A DNA stretch of 24,536 nucleotides from Hepatocystis sp. ex Piliocolobus tephrosceles (taxonomy: Eukaryota; Apicomplexa; Aconoidasida; Haemosporida; Plasmodiidae), in NCBI GenBank assembly GCA_902459845.2, contig CABPSV020000177.1, forward strand, positions 1 through 24,536. The letters run 5' to 3'. Numbering within the stretch: position 1 is the stretch's first letter; every line of letters begins with the position of its first letter. The notes under the pieces were generated by a model. It saw nothing but the letters and a program-made list of their open reading frames with translations, was not told where the DNA came from and did no database searches. The translations under genes were made by a program, and so were the position numbers. Shown in pieces: positions 1 through 10,079 of this stretch.

Positions 1-262
1 GGCTACTTCAACTTTGTCAACCTGAACAGCACCCGCCTCAACTTTTTCTACTTCAGCTTCATCTACTTGAACAGCACCCTCCTCAACTTTTTCTATTTCA
101 GCTTTATCTACCTGAACAGTATCCTCCTCAACCTTTTCTACTTCACCTTTATCTACTTGAACAGTATCCTCCTCAACTTTTTCTACTTCACCGTTATCTA
201 CCTGAACCGTATCCTCCTCAACTTTTTCTACTTCACCTTTATCTACCTGAGCAGCATCCTCT
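1..262 (-). repeat. 45-bp coding tandem repeat (15-residue acidic unit)
   Basis: The motif cctcaactttttctacttca recurs at 36, 81, 126, 171 and 216, an exact 45-bp period, and the array runs past the left edge. On the minus strand each unit encodes about VEKVEEDTVQVDKGE with conservative changes (KGE, NGE, EAE; EED, EGA). The period is a multiple of three, so the reading frame of the host gene is kept. The unit alternates Val with Glu/Lys/Asp. Confidence 0.9.
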
Positions 263-1005
263 TGAGTTTTATCTTCTATAATGTTATCTTCTACAACCCG
301 ACCCGCCTCAATTTCATTTTCTGCTTTCGTATTATCTCCCTTCTCAGCTATGTCCTTATCCATTCGCCCATCACATGTTTGCCCATCTTGCAAATCCGCT
401 AATGTATTATCAACTGTTGTATCACTTGATTCATTTTTTTGAATTTCATCATGATTTTCTTTTACTTGCTCGCTAGTTTCTTTATCATTTATAATTTTAA
501 AATGTTGATTTTCACCTGACTCAACTACNNNATTTTCATCACATTTTATATTTTCATCACATTTTATATTTTCATCACATTTTATATTTTCATCACATTT
601 TATATTTTTATCACATTTTATATTTTCATCACATTTTATATTTTTATCAGTTTTTATATTTTCATCATTATTATTTACTGCTATATTTGTTTTTGTATTT
701 ACTTTTATTACAGTACCATCATTATGGTCATTTGTTATTTTATTCGCTTCTTCCGATAATATATGATTCTCTTCATTTTTAATTTTTTTGTTTGTTTTTC
801 CTTTCGTGTCTTTTATTTTAGTTTGTTTATTTTTCAAAACACTGTTAGTGTTACTATTTTCCACTATATTTAAGTTTGGATTCTCTTTTAAATTTGCATC
901 TTTAATGTTATTATCTTTTTTTATGTGGTTACCTGTGAGAAAATGAAGGAATCCGATAGTATTATAAGACGGAATTGGTAATCTAGTACACACATATACA
1001 CACAA

Positions 1006-1051
<46 letters not shown>

Positions 1052-1253
1052 TTTTATAAATGGAATGTAAATATTCATATGTTCAGAGAAAAATACGTTT
1101 TTTTTTTTTTTTTCTTATATAAGCACAAATATTTGAAAGTGTTTATATCTATACAATATATTTATGTATGTATTTGCATTCCTACACAAACACATGCTTA
1201 TACATATAAAATAACTTTTGAACAAACTAATGTTATACTTATAAATAATATAA

Positions 1254-1294
<41 letters not shown>

Positions 1295-1841
1295 GGAATA
1301 GTATTGTATGTCCTACCTGGGACACTTAAACTGTAAGATATATTATAATCACGTTTAAGTTTTTCTTTTATTTTTTCATATATCAATAAAGCTTGTTTTG
1401 AATTAATTTTTGATTTATATAATAATTCATTTTTCATCAAAAAAAAGGAATTTCTTCTTTTATTTATATCAGTTGCAGAGCTATCATCATTATTTTTAGT
1501 TGTAGTTGCAGTTGTAGTTGCAGTTGTAGTTGTAGTTGTAGTTTTAGTTTTAGTTGTAGTTTTAGTTGTAGTTTCATTCTGTTGATCAGTTAAATTAGAT
1601 TTATCTATATCGTCTTTAAAATATTTGTTTATGTAAAAATCACATGTTTTATCTATATTTTCCATTTCTATACGTTTTTTTATTCTAATGGTTTTTTCAT
1701 TTTTTTTCATATCTACTTTTTTATTATATAATAAAAAATTTTTTTTTTTTTTTTTTTTTTCTTCTGCCTTATCCTCTTCTCGTAATATTATGTCTTTTGC
1801 GATGTTTTCATATGTTCCGAAATTCTGATCGTATAAATTGG

Positions 1842-1882
<41 letters not shown>

Positions 1883-3350
1883 ATAATGCTTATACAGGAG
1901 TGTATATATATACAAACCTACTTTATACTACTATGTATACAGATACAGGTACAGATAATCGTGGTATACATTACTTTACACTACTTATCAATACTTGATA
2001 ATTTTGTTTGTTTATTTTATATATATATGTACACATATATATGTACTGTACATTTAACATTTCAAGATATTCCTCCTTATTATAAACTAATTTTTTTAAC
2101 ATTCTGTTTTTCAAATTCAGTGCAACAATTGTTAAATTCGAGTCTTGATCTAATTTTATTTCTGAAGAATGAATAAATGTGAAAAAAAAAAAAAAAAAAA
2201 CAGACATCGTGTTTGTACATATATATACATATATGTATTATTCCCGATTTTAAACTTGATTAATCTAACATGTTTGTTTATACCCTTACCTGTATAAAAC
2301 TTATAACTCTTTGTGTTGTCATCGATATAACCTTTATACAATATTTTTTTTATTTCCTAAAAAAAAAAAAAAAACATGTAATGCGCATATATATATATAA
2401 ATTTGCAGTTGATTTTATTTATATAGGATTACGCAATTACGTGTAAGACAAAAATTGAATTAAAAGTAGTGATGGTGTGAAAAAAAAAAAAAAAAAACCT
2501 TGCTATTTTACTTTTATTTTTTTATTTCATTTTTTTATTTCATTTTTTCAGTTCATTTTTTCAGTTCATTTTTTCAGTTCATTTTTTCAGTTCATTTTTT
2601 CAGTTCATTTTTTCAGTTCATTTTTTCAGTTCATTTTTTCAGTTCATTTTTTCAGTTCATTTTTTCAGTTCATTTTTTTCAAAGTTTGTATATTTTAAAA
2701 TAAAACACATACAGTTTTTTTAGCTCCATTATCATTTAAACAATCTTTAGAATCAACATTGTTAACTCCTTTTTTTTCTTTTTTGATCTTTAAATTGTTT
2801 ATATTTTGATCTAAGAAGTTTTTTTTATTCGCGTTTAGTTTTTGTCGCGCTGCCTCTTTAGCTAGCTCTGCTGCTTTATGGTCTCTTCTGTTAATACTTT
2901 GTAACTTCTTTTTTAGTATACTATTAGGTAGGGGAAAACATAAATAATAAAAAATATATTTAAGTGTATGTGTATACACATATGTAAATTTGTACATGTA
3001 TACTTGTATATGTAAACTTGTACATATGTACATATATATATGTATATATGTATATATACATAAGTACAACTATCGCATAAGTTAATTATAGCTAAATGTA
3101 AAGTTGTTCATTTTTTTTTTTATTTCTTTTTATAACAAAAATATGTCTACATTTACTTATTATGTCTTTTTATTTCCTCATTTCGTAGTTTTTCAAGATA
3201 TAATTTTTTTTTATTATTTAATACTATACTAGTATTAATAAATTGTAAAGTACTCTTTATGCTTTTTAATTTAGTTTCTTCAATTTTTTTATTGCGCTTT
3301 TTCATTTTCTCCTCCACAATCTTACTACTTACTATATTTAAATTTTTCAT
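1..3350 (-). CDS. Lys/Glu-rich coiled-coil protein with C-terminal tandem repeats (5' part, runs off left edge)
   Basis: I do not recognise this gene with confidence. Exons on the minus strand are 3350-3157, 2920-2713, 2356-2290, 2161-2052, 1824-1317 and 932-1. All junction phases agree, and the last exon is open to the window edge. The start ATG at 3350 is preceded by A/T-rich non-coding sequence. Residues 1-110 are a strongly basic helix with IKRHNNILKKKLQSI at about 59-73, which resembles the 'I-x-x-x-N-x-x-L-x-x-x-L-x-x-I' core of CFAP97/hemingway ciliary proteins; that resemblance is from memory and weak. A more globular part follows (about 134-215, GYIDDNTKSYKFYTEIKLD and NLTIVALNLKNRML), then Thr-rich and Lys-rich low complexity. 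The final exon holds six-residue NIKCDE repeats and 15-residue VEKVEEDTVQVDKGE repeats. An NNN at 529-531 keeps frame but may hide missing repeat copies. At least 670 residues are present; no membrane segment or signal peptide. Confidence 0.7.
529..531. other. assembly gap (NNN)
   Basis: Three ambiguous bases sit at the edge of the 18-bp repeat array inside the last exon of the first gene. The frame is the same on both sides. A three-base N placeholder beside a tandem array often marks unresolved repeat length, so the copy number here should not be trusted. Confidence 0.95.
532..669 (-). repeat. 18-bp coding tandem repeat (NIKCDE hexapeptide)
   Basis: About seven copies of attttcatcacattttat and a partial one lie immediately next to the NNN gap. 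On the minus strand they encode DENIKC units, with Lys for Glu in two copies and Thr for Cys in one. Each unit carries a cysteine, which is unusual for a Plasmodium low-complexity array. Confidence 0.9.
2549..2678. repeat. 13-bp intronic minisatellite
   Basis: Ten near-perfect copies of cagttcatttttt, spaced exactly 13 bp, lie in the intron between 2712 and 2357 of the first gene. The plus-strand frame is open through the array only because the repeat lacks stops; the peptide (SVHFFSSFFQFIF) is not treated as coding. Confidence 0.9.
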
Positions 3351-3608
3351 CTTGTCATAACAAATGTATATATATATACCACAAACGTATACACGTAACA
3401 GTATTCATTAAAAATTACATAAACTAAATAAAAAGAAAAAAATAAAAAAAAAATGAGTGGAAGGACATAATGATAGTGATAAGTTAATATATTATAACAT
3501 AAGTAAATAAAAAAAAGTAAGAAATACCCAAATTAGCGAATAAAACAAATGCAGACAAATTTCACATTTTTTTTTATACATCTATTAGAATCTTAATTAT
3601 GTTTAAAA

Positions 3609-3640
<32 letters not shown>

Positions 3641-3780
3641 CGAACTTAAAGCTCAATTTATTTTAAACTTTTAATAAATTAAAAAAAAAAAAAATAAAAT
3701 AAAATAAAAAAAAAAAAGTATTTAATGAAAAAATATTCTGACATGTTCATATAAAAACTTATAATTATAAGAATAAAGTT
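3351..3780. promoter_or_regulatory. spacer between two minus-strand genes
   Basis: This 430-bp gene-free stretch lies between the stop of the downstream-numbered gene (3781) and the start ATG at 3350. It holds a 28-base poly-A run near 3612-3640 and interrupted A-tracts to about 3718. It should contain the 3' UTR of one gene and the promoter/5' UTR of the other. I see no specific motif. Confidence 0.5.
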
Positions 3781-3825
3781 TTAGAAAATTAATTCATCTG
3801 CACTTCTAATATTTATTTCAAGACC

Positions 3826-3859
<34 letters not shown>

Positions 3860-3982
3860 ACACACGCTAGTTTGGTATATATGAAAATAAAAATATGGAG
3901 AGATACACATATATATAATATATCTCGCATCACATGACTACCTTTCATGAAGTCAAATCTATCTCTATAATTATTCCTAAGA

Positions 3983-4013
<31 letters not shown>

Positions 4014-4139
4014 CATATAAATATGTACGTATACACATGTACATATGTAAAGCATATACATTATATGCATGATAATGATAATAATAATAATAATAAGAAA
4101 AGGTGGAAGTAAAAATAAATAAAAGTAGGAAAAAAGTAT

Positions 4140-4170
<31 letters not shown>

Positions 4171-4319
4171 GACAAATTAATATAACGCATTATATTTGGA
4201 TTATACCATTTATTTTGTGTGCATATGTTTAAAAAAAAGAACACGTAAAACATAATAATTACAAGTATGTATTTAAATACAACAATACATCACACATTTA
4301 TTCATTGAGTATGTACACA

Positions 4320-4362
<43 letters not shown>

Positions 4363-4704
4363 TACCAAAATATTTTTTCATGCAATTGTGCTTGAACAAT
4401 TAGAAATCCTAAGTGCAGTCCCTTCAAATACAAGTGATGATAATGCGGAAGAAAAAAAAAAAACAATTAATCAATTATTCAAATAAACAAATAATAAACA
4501 AATAATAAACGAAGGGAAAAATGGAGGGATCAAACAAATATGTAAATGATTCACGCGACCAATTGAACATATACATGCGTGATCAAGTTATAAAAACAAT
4601 TAAAAAAAAAAATAATCATAACTAGTCTTATCAACTTATTCATTTTTGTATTTATACAATTTATCTATGTATTCATATATACATGCACATTTGTTTATTA
4701 ATTT

Positions 4705-4776
<72 letters not shown>

Positions 4777-5243
4777 CATTTCGAATGAGTGTACTTGTAT
4801 CTCTTCGGGTTTACAGAAATCCATCGAAAACGTGTCTAGTTGGATTTTATCGAAGGGGGTAATAACTATTGGGTGTCCCCTTGTATGAATAAACCTAATA
4901 GATCAAAAAAAGGTATATATATATATATATATCCAAACCAACTATATGTATATAAAAAAAAAAAAAAAAAAAAAAATTGATAAGTTGTTGTTAGTCTGTT
5001 TTACCATGATAATCCTAAGTACAACTTTCTCCATGTAAAATTAATATATTTATCATCATATTTTTCAGATTCAAAATCAAACAATAAATAATCCAAAATT
5101 TTTCTTCGTATAAAATGGTACTTTGCATCAATATCACCCATTCTGATTTGTTTTATGTACATCCCTTAAAATAAAAAAAAAAAAAAAATAATAAAAAAAA
5201 AATGAATGGTTTATCTTACTAAGAAGTAGTTCTAGTGTTATCT

Positions 5244-5277
<34 letters not shown>

Positions 5278-6973
5278 AGCATATGTGTATTATAATTATA
5301 CATAAATATACATATATATATTTTTTTTTTTTACCTAGTGGCATACCATGCCATTCTGCTGGCCATATATCATCGCCTTTATGAAAAAGAAAAAAAAGAA
5401 AAAAAAAAAAAAATATATAATATATATAATATTTATATAATATAATTAAATAGTATATACACATAATATGGGTGTCGATATATATATTTATACATATTTA
5501 AACTTACTCGGTATCACAAACCCAGGACTTAGTGCATTAAAATCGAATAATTTTAATTCACCATTTTCTGTGTCTTGCTTAAATTTTTCATAGTTAGTTT
5601 TATTTAAATCGAGATATAAATCCTGTACAAAAACGAAAAATTGAGACATATACATATGTACGTATATATCTACGTACAACTATTTTTTTTTTTCTTCCAT
5701 GTTGTATCTTATTATATGTTGTAGATATATATACGCATGTATATTACATTAAAAAATATTAGGGCTTCTACAAAATCAGAAAAAGACCTAAGTAAGTTAC
5801 AACAAAATAAAAAATAAATATTTATATGTGTACCCAAATATATAATTGTGTGATCTATGTAATGATATTCAAAAAAAAAAAAAATAATAATAAAATAAAA
5901 ATAAAAAAAAAAAAATAAAAAAAAAAAAAAAAAAAAAAAAAATAATAAAAAGAAAGAGGTCTACACTCCTATACAACCACAATGCGTAACATACCATTTA
6001 TCAAAATCATAGGAATGTGCTCCTTCTGTTTCCTTTCGAGTGTATAATAGAAATTTTTTTTCTTTTTTATTGTCTCCTAAAAAAAAAATAACAAAAGCGT
6101 ACAATTATATACATTTTATATAAAAATAAATGAAAGTAAAATAACATAAAAAAAAAAAAAATAAATAAAAATAAAAAAAATCCATATATTTATATTCCTT
6201 ATATTTTATACCTTTAAAAAAAGGGTATTCATTATTAATAAATAAGTCGTATGACATATTAGACTGTTTATATTTCATTTTGAATTTAATATAATCATTT
6301 ATTTCGTTATCGTTTAAATTATTGTAAATATAATCATAGTAATAATTATACAAGTTGTAAAATATTTGCTCTTTTTTCAATTCGGACAAAATTTTATTTA
6401 ATATGCCTTTTTTACGATAACTTCTGTTGGATATTTCGGGCAATGCATCCTTTTTTATAAAATAAAAAGTGAGCACAATATATATCACATATATATATAT
6501 ATATAAACATAAATGTGTATATAAACATAAATGTGTATATAAACATAAATGTGTATATAAACATAAATGTGTATATATATGTATACACATTTATGAATAA
6601 ATAAAAATAGACGTTAATAATATATTTCAAATAAACATTATGTATGACAATTTTTTAAATCAACTATATTTTATCGTTTTATTATTTTTGTGAATATATT
6701 TAATGACCTACTTGTTCAGTTATTTTTGGTATAAATTTGTAAAATGCAAGAAAATCTTTTATATTTTCACTTTTTACATCTAATAAATATAATATAAAAT
6801 AAAAGTACATAATATGTTTATGATACTTTCTATGTGCTCTTGCATGTTTCTATGTTCTCTTGTATGTATCCATGTATAACCTTTTTCTTTCTTGATGTAT
6901 GGCGAAAATAGCTCCTGTCTGACTTCTTGTCGTTCCTTGAAATCATAATGCACGTTCTCTTCGGCTAAAAAAA

Positions 6974-7040
<67 letters not shown>

Positions 7041-7212
7041 TACATAAAAATTAGGAGTAAGTATAAAATAGACTCATATGTATCTGATTTGTTTGTGCTA
7101 CACTACATAATTTCTATGATTATACTATGTGCAATATTCTTATTAATAAAGACATATAAAAAATTAAATAGTTAATTTTGTTCTTTTTTTTTTATATATA
7201 TATATGCCTTTA

Positions 7213-7246
<34 letters not shown>

Positions 7247-7425
7247 TATTCTATTATATTATATTATATTATATTATATTTTGTTTTGTTTTTTTTTGTT
7301 TAATACTTGACAACTTCGACATGGTTGTAATTTCTACATCGTCCTGCTCAAACATTTTTATTTCCTGTTCACCTAAATAAAATAAAAAAAAAACTTGTTT
7401 TTTTAGTGATTAGTTCTAGTTACAG

Positions 7426-7461
<36 letters not shown>

Positions 7462-7945
7462 TACATGAAAAGTATAGATGTATGTACTTACTAAATATAG
7501 TACTTAAAGGGAAATCCATTTTTTTTAAAATAGAGTAAATATACCGTTTTTTTTTTCCACTTTTTTCGCTTTTAATATTTTGTAACTTTTTCCATAATTT
7601 AAAATTTTTTAAATCTGAACAACAAAGTAAAGTAAACAATAAACAGAAATACATATAAAATGTACACATATGTACAAACATGCTTATATCTGAGCAGGTA
7701 TACTTCCAATACAAGTAAGCAAACGTTTGTGCGTTTTTTTTTTTTTTTTTTTTTTTTTATAACTTTATATATATTTTTTTTATGCTTACTTTCGTTATCT
7801 TCACATTTTAAAATATAATTTGGAGGAACTAATAAATCGTCATGCAATTTCTTTATAAATAAGAAATGAACAAGTATGGGGAGAAAAAACAAATAGGCAA
7901 AAATGGAAATGTGTAAAATAAATATGTTGAATTACTCGTTTGTTT

Positions 7946-7988
<43 letters not shown>

Positions 7989-8589
7989 TTGCATGTGGAT
8001 ATATGTATGTATCTATGCATACAAAAACATAACAAACAGAAGGTATGATTATTTATTTATTTCCCAGAAAAAAAAAAAAAAAAAAAACATACTTTATATT
8101 CCAAAAGAGCTAACACAAGTGTATTTATGTCGGCTACATCTTTCTGTGTAACAACTATAAAAATGAGAAAAAAAAATAAATAAACACATATATACATATT
8201 TAGATGGATTAGTGAAAATGTAAGTAGGTAGTTAAATAAATAGACAATTATATATACATATATAGATAAACAAAAACCTTTTTAAATAGTATCACGATAA
8301 ATAAAAATAAATTCATTTGGTTTTTTATGTAAATAGTAACGGGAATTCATTTTGCGTTTTTTTTTTCCGTTTTTTTTCCGTTTTTTTTTTTGTTTTTATG
8401 TGTACTATCTTCATATTTTAAAGTTTTTTTTTTGACATAAATTTTGTTAACATATTTCCATGGAACCATATAACTACCATTATTTTTATGCACAATGTAC
8501 GAAAAAGTAGATACAGCAACTTTTTTATTTTCTATAAAATTACTACATAAATAAATAAAAAGTAACGTAAATGTAAAAATGGTTAGCAT
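3781..8589 (-). CDS. secreted or apicoplast-targeted protein with helicase-associated (HA)-like repeats, no helicase core
   Basis: Sixteen exons on the minus strand: 8589-8406, 8154-8093, 7850-7790, 7614-7492, 7372-7307, 6964-6881, 6779-6712, 6449-6212, 6076-5991, 5622-5508, 5376-5335, 5164-5005, 4894-4795, 4421-4366, 3976-3942 and 3824-3781. They sum to 1524 nt (507 residues plus stop) and every junction phase matches. Residues 1-16 (MLTIFTFTLLFIYLCS) are a signal peptide; 20-60 are basic, as in an apicoplast transit peptide. LHDDLLVPPNYIL (about 84-96), WPAEWHGMPLGMYIKQIRMG (367-386), RRKILD, RGHPIVIT (435-442) and GLHLGFLI (464-471) follow the pattern of HA domains (PF03457): Trp, VP, 'hG-x-x-LG', basic 'IR', 'RR-x-x-LD'. 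No Walker A, DEAD or other helicase motif is present. Several splice sites are weak (donors GTACAC and GTTACG; AAG acceptors). The family call is from memory; the exon structure is firmer than the function. Confidence 0.72.
6503..6574. repeat. 18-bp intronic minisatellite
   Basis: Four tandem copies of ataaacataaatgtgtat lie in the intron between the exons ending at 6449 and beginning at 6712. Antisense ORFs reading YTHLCLYTHLCL and YTFMFIYTFMFI are by-products of this repeat and the adjoining TA tract. Confidence 0.9.
6967..7037. repeat. poly-A plus (AT)n tract in an intron
   Basis: About 24 A residues are followed by about 23 AT dinucleotides, directly upstream (minus-strand sense) of the acceptor at 6966-6965. 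On the minus strand the A-run is the polypyrimidine tract of that acceptor. Confidence 0.9.
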
Positions 8590-9124
8590 TATTTGATGGT
8601 TAAATCGAAAATACACAACATTTATGAAAATGATAGCCAAAATGGGAGCGAAAAAAAAAAAAATAATAAAATAATAAAATATAAAAATAATAAAATATAA
8701 AAATAAAAAAAAATAAAAATAAAAAAAAATAAAAATAAAAAAAAATAAAAAAAAATAAAAATAAAAAAAAATAAAAATAAAAAAAAATAAAAATAAAAAA
8801 AAATAAAAATAAAAATAAAATAAAGTAAAACAATTATAATAAGAAGGTAAGATTGATGGAGCAAAAGGAAAAAGAAAAGTGCTTAAAAAAAATAACACAT
8901 AATTTAAAAGTTAATGTAAAAATTACAAGAAAAAAAAAAAAAAAAAAAAAAAAAAATAGTTAAAACGATATTATGAAGCTACAAAATAATATAGTAAAAT
9001 AAAATATAAGATTGTGTTAAAATATAAACGGAGAAAAAATGTAAACTGTTGAACAGGCACACAAACGAACGGACGAACGAATGTATTGACCTTATAGAAC
9101 AAATAAGTTATTGAACTAACGAAC

Positions 9125-9156
<32 letters not shown>

Positions 9157-9387
9157 GTACTTCATATAGTTACAATATTTTCATAACAATTGTAATTCAT
9201 TCTATAATATGATCACAAAGACAAAAAAAAAAAAAAAAATATTTAACACATTAAGAAAGTAACTAAGGATAATATTATAATGACAGAAATATAGAAATAA
9301 ATATAATCCTCTCAATTTTTTTTTTTTTTTACCGCTTTCGTTACCTTATTCAGTTATCATATCTTTTTTTTTCTCCTTTTCCCTTTT

Positions 9388-9422
<35 letters not shown>

Positions 9423-9508
9423 CTCTTGTTTCCACCGTTTTTACATTTTCCCCCTATTCCGCACTAAAAAAAAATTGTTTATTTTTTAAAAATTGTTTAT
9501 TTCTTAAA
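8590..9508. promoter_or_regulatory. divergent intergenic region (shared promoter candidate)
   Basis: This 919-bp region lies between two divergent start codons (8589 minus, 9509 plus). It contains A-rich repeats of the type ataaaaataaaaaaaa (about 8660-8822), poly-A blocks near 8930-8956 and 9127-9154, and poly-T runs near 9390-9422. Long minus-strand ORFs here (FYFYFFLFLFF) are read-through of the A-rich repeat and are not coding. I see no specific factor site. Confidence 0.5.
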
Positions 9509-10036
9509 ATGCATTTCAAAGGTATACATATCTTTTTTTTATGTTTTATTTTATTTCATAAGTCAAATACAATATATATTACAAATAAAAGACGTATACT
9601 TCTATTTAATAATGTTCGAAATAACAACTCTTATCTTACAAGTTCAAAACAAAAAAGATTAAGAGTAATTAAACAAAAAATTAACAACAATTTATTAAAA
9701 AAATATTATCCCAGAGTTTTTTTGTTTGATAAATTTAAAAATATATTTTTTTTTAAATATTGGAAAGGATGGAAAGATGAGGTAAATTTTTGCGTCACCA
9801 TTTGTCTGTATTAATTGACAAGGATACAGTCATATAGACATATACATACGCACACACATGTATATACATATATATACTTAGGCGTAAGTTTATATATATA
9901 TATGTGTATGATGACACGCAGTGAATAACTCATTTGTATATTGTATACGTCTAACGTAGCCAAAAAATAAATGAGTGACCATAAATTAATAGTAAATTAA
10001 TTTATAAATAACATAATCGCTTTCTATTTTATACTT

Positions 10037-10079
<43 letters not shown>

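Noticed and set aside
67..402. Plus-strand ORF with repeated YLNSILLNFFYFTFI
   Set aside because: Antisense of the 45-bp acidic repeat; the minus-strand reading is in phase with five upstream exons.
4165..4253. Minus-strand ORF with CTQNKWYNPNIMRYINL
   Set aside because: It lies inside the intron between 4365 and 3977. The flanking exons join directly in phase (TG|G giving Trp), and no good donor follows this piece before the poly-T.
8600..8898. Minus-strand ORFs rich in Phe/Tyr/Leu (FYFYFFLFLFF) that look like membrane proteins
   Set aside because: They are translations of an A-rich tandem repeat upstream of the ATG at 8589. The segment after MLTIFTF is a sufficient signal peptide.
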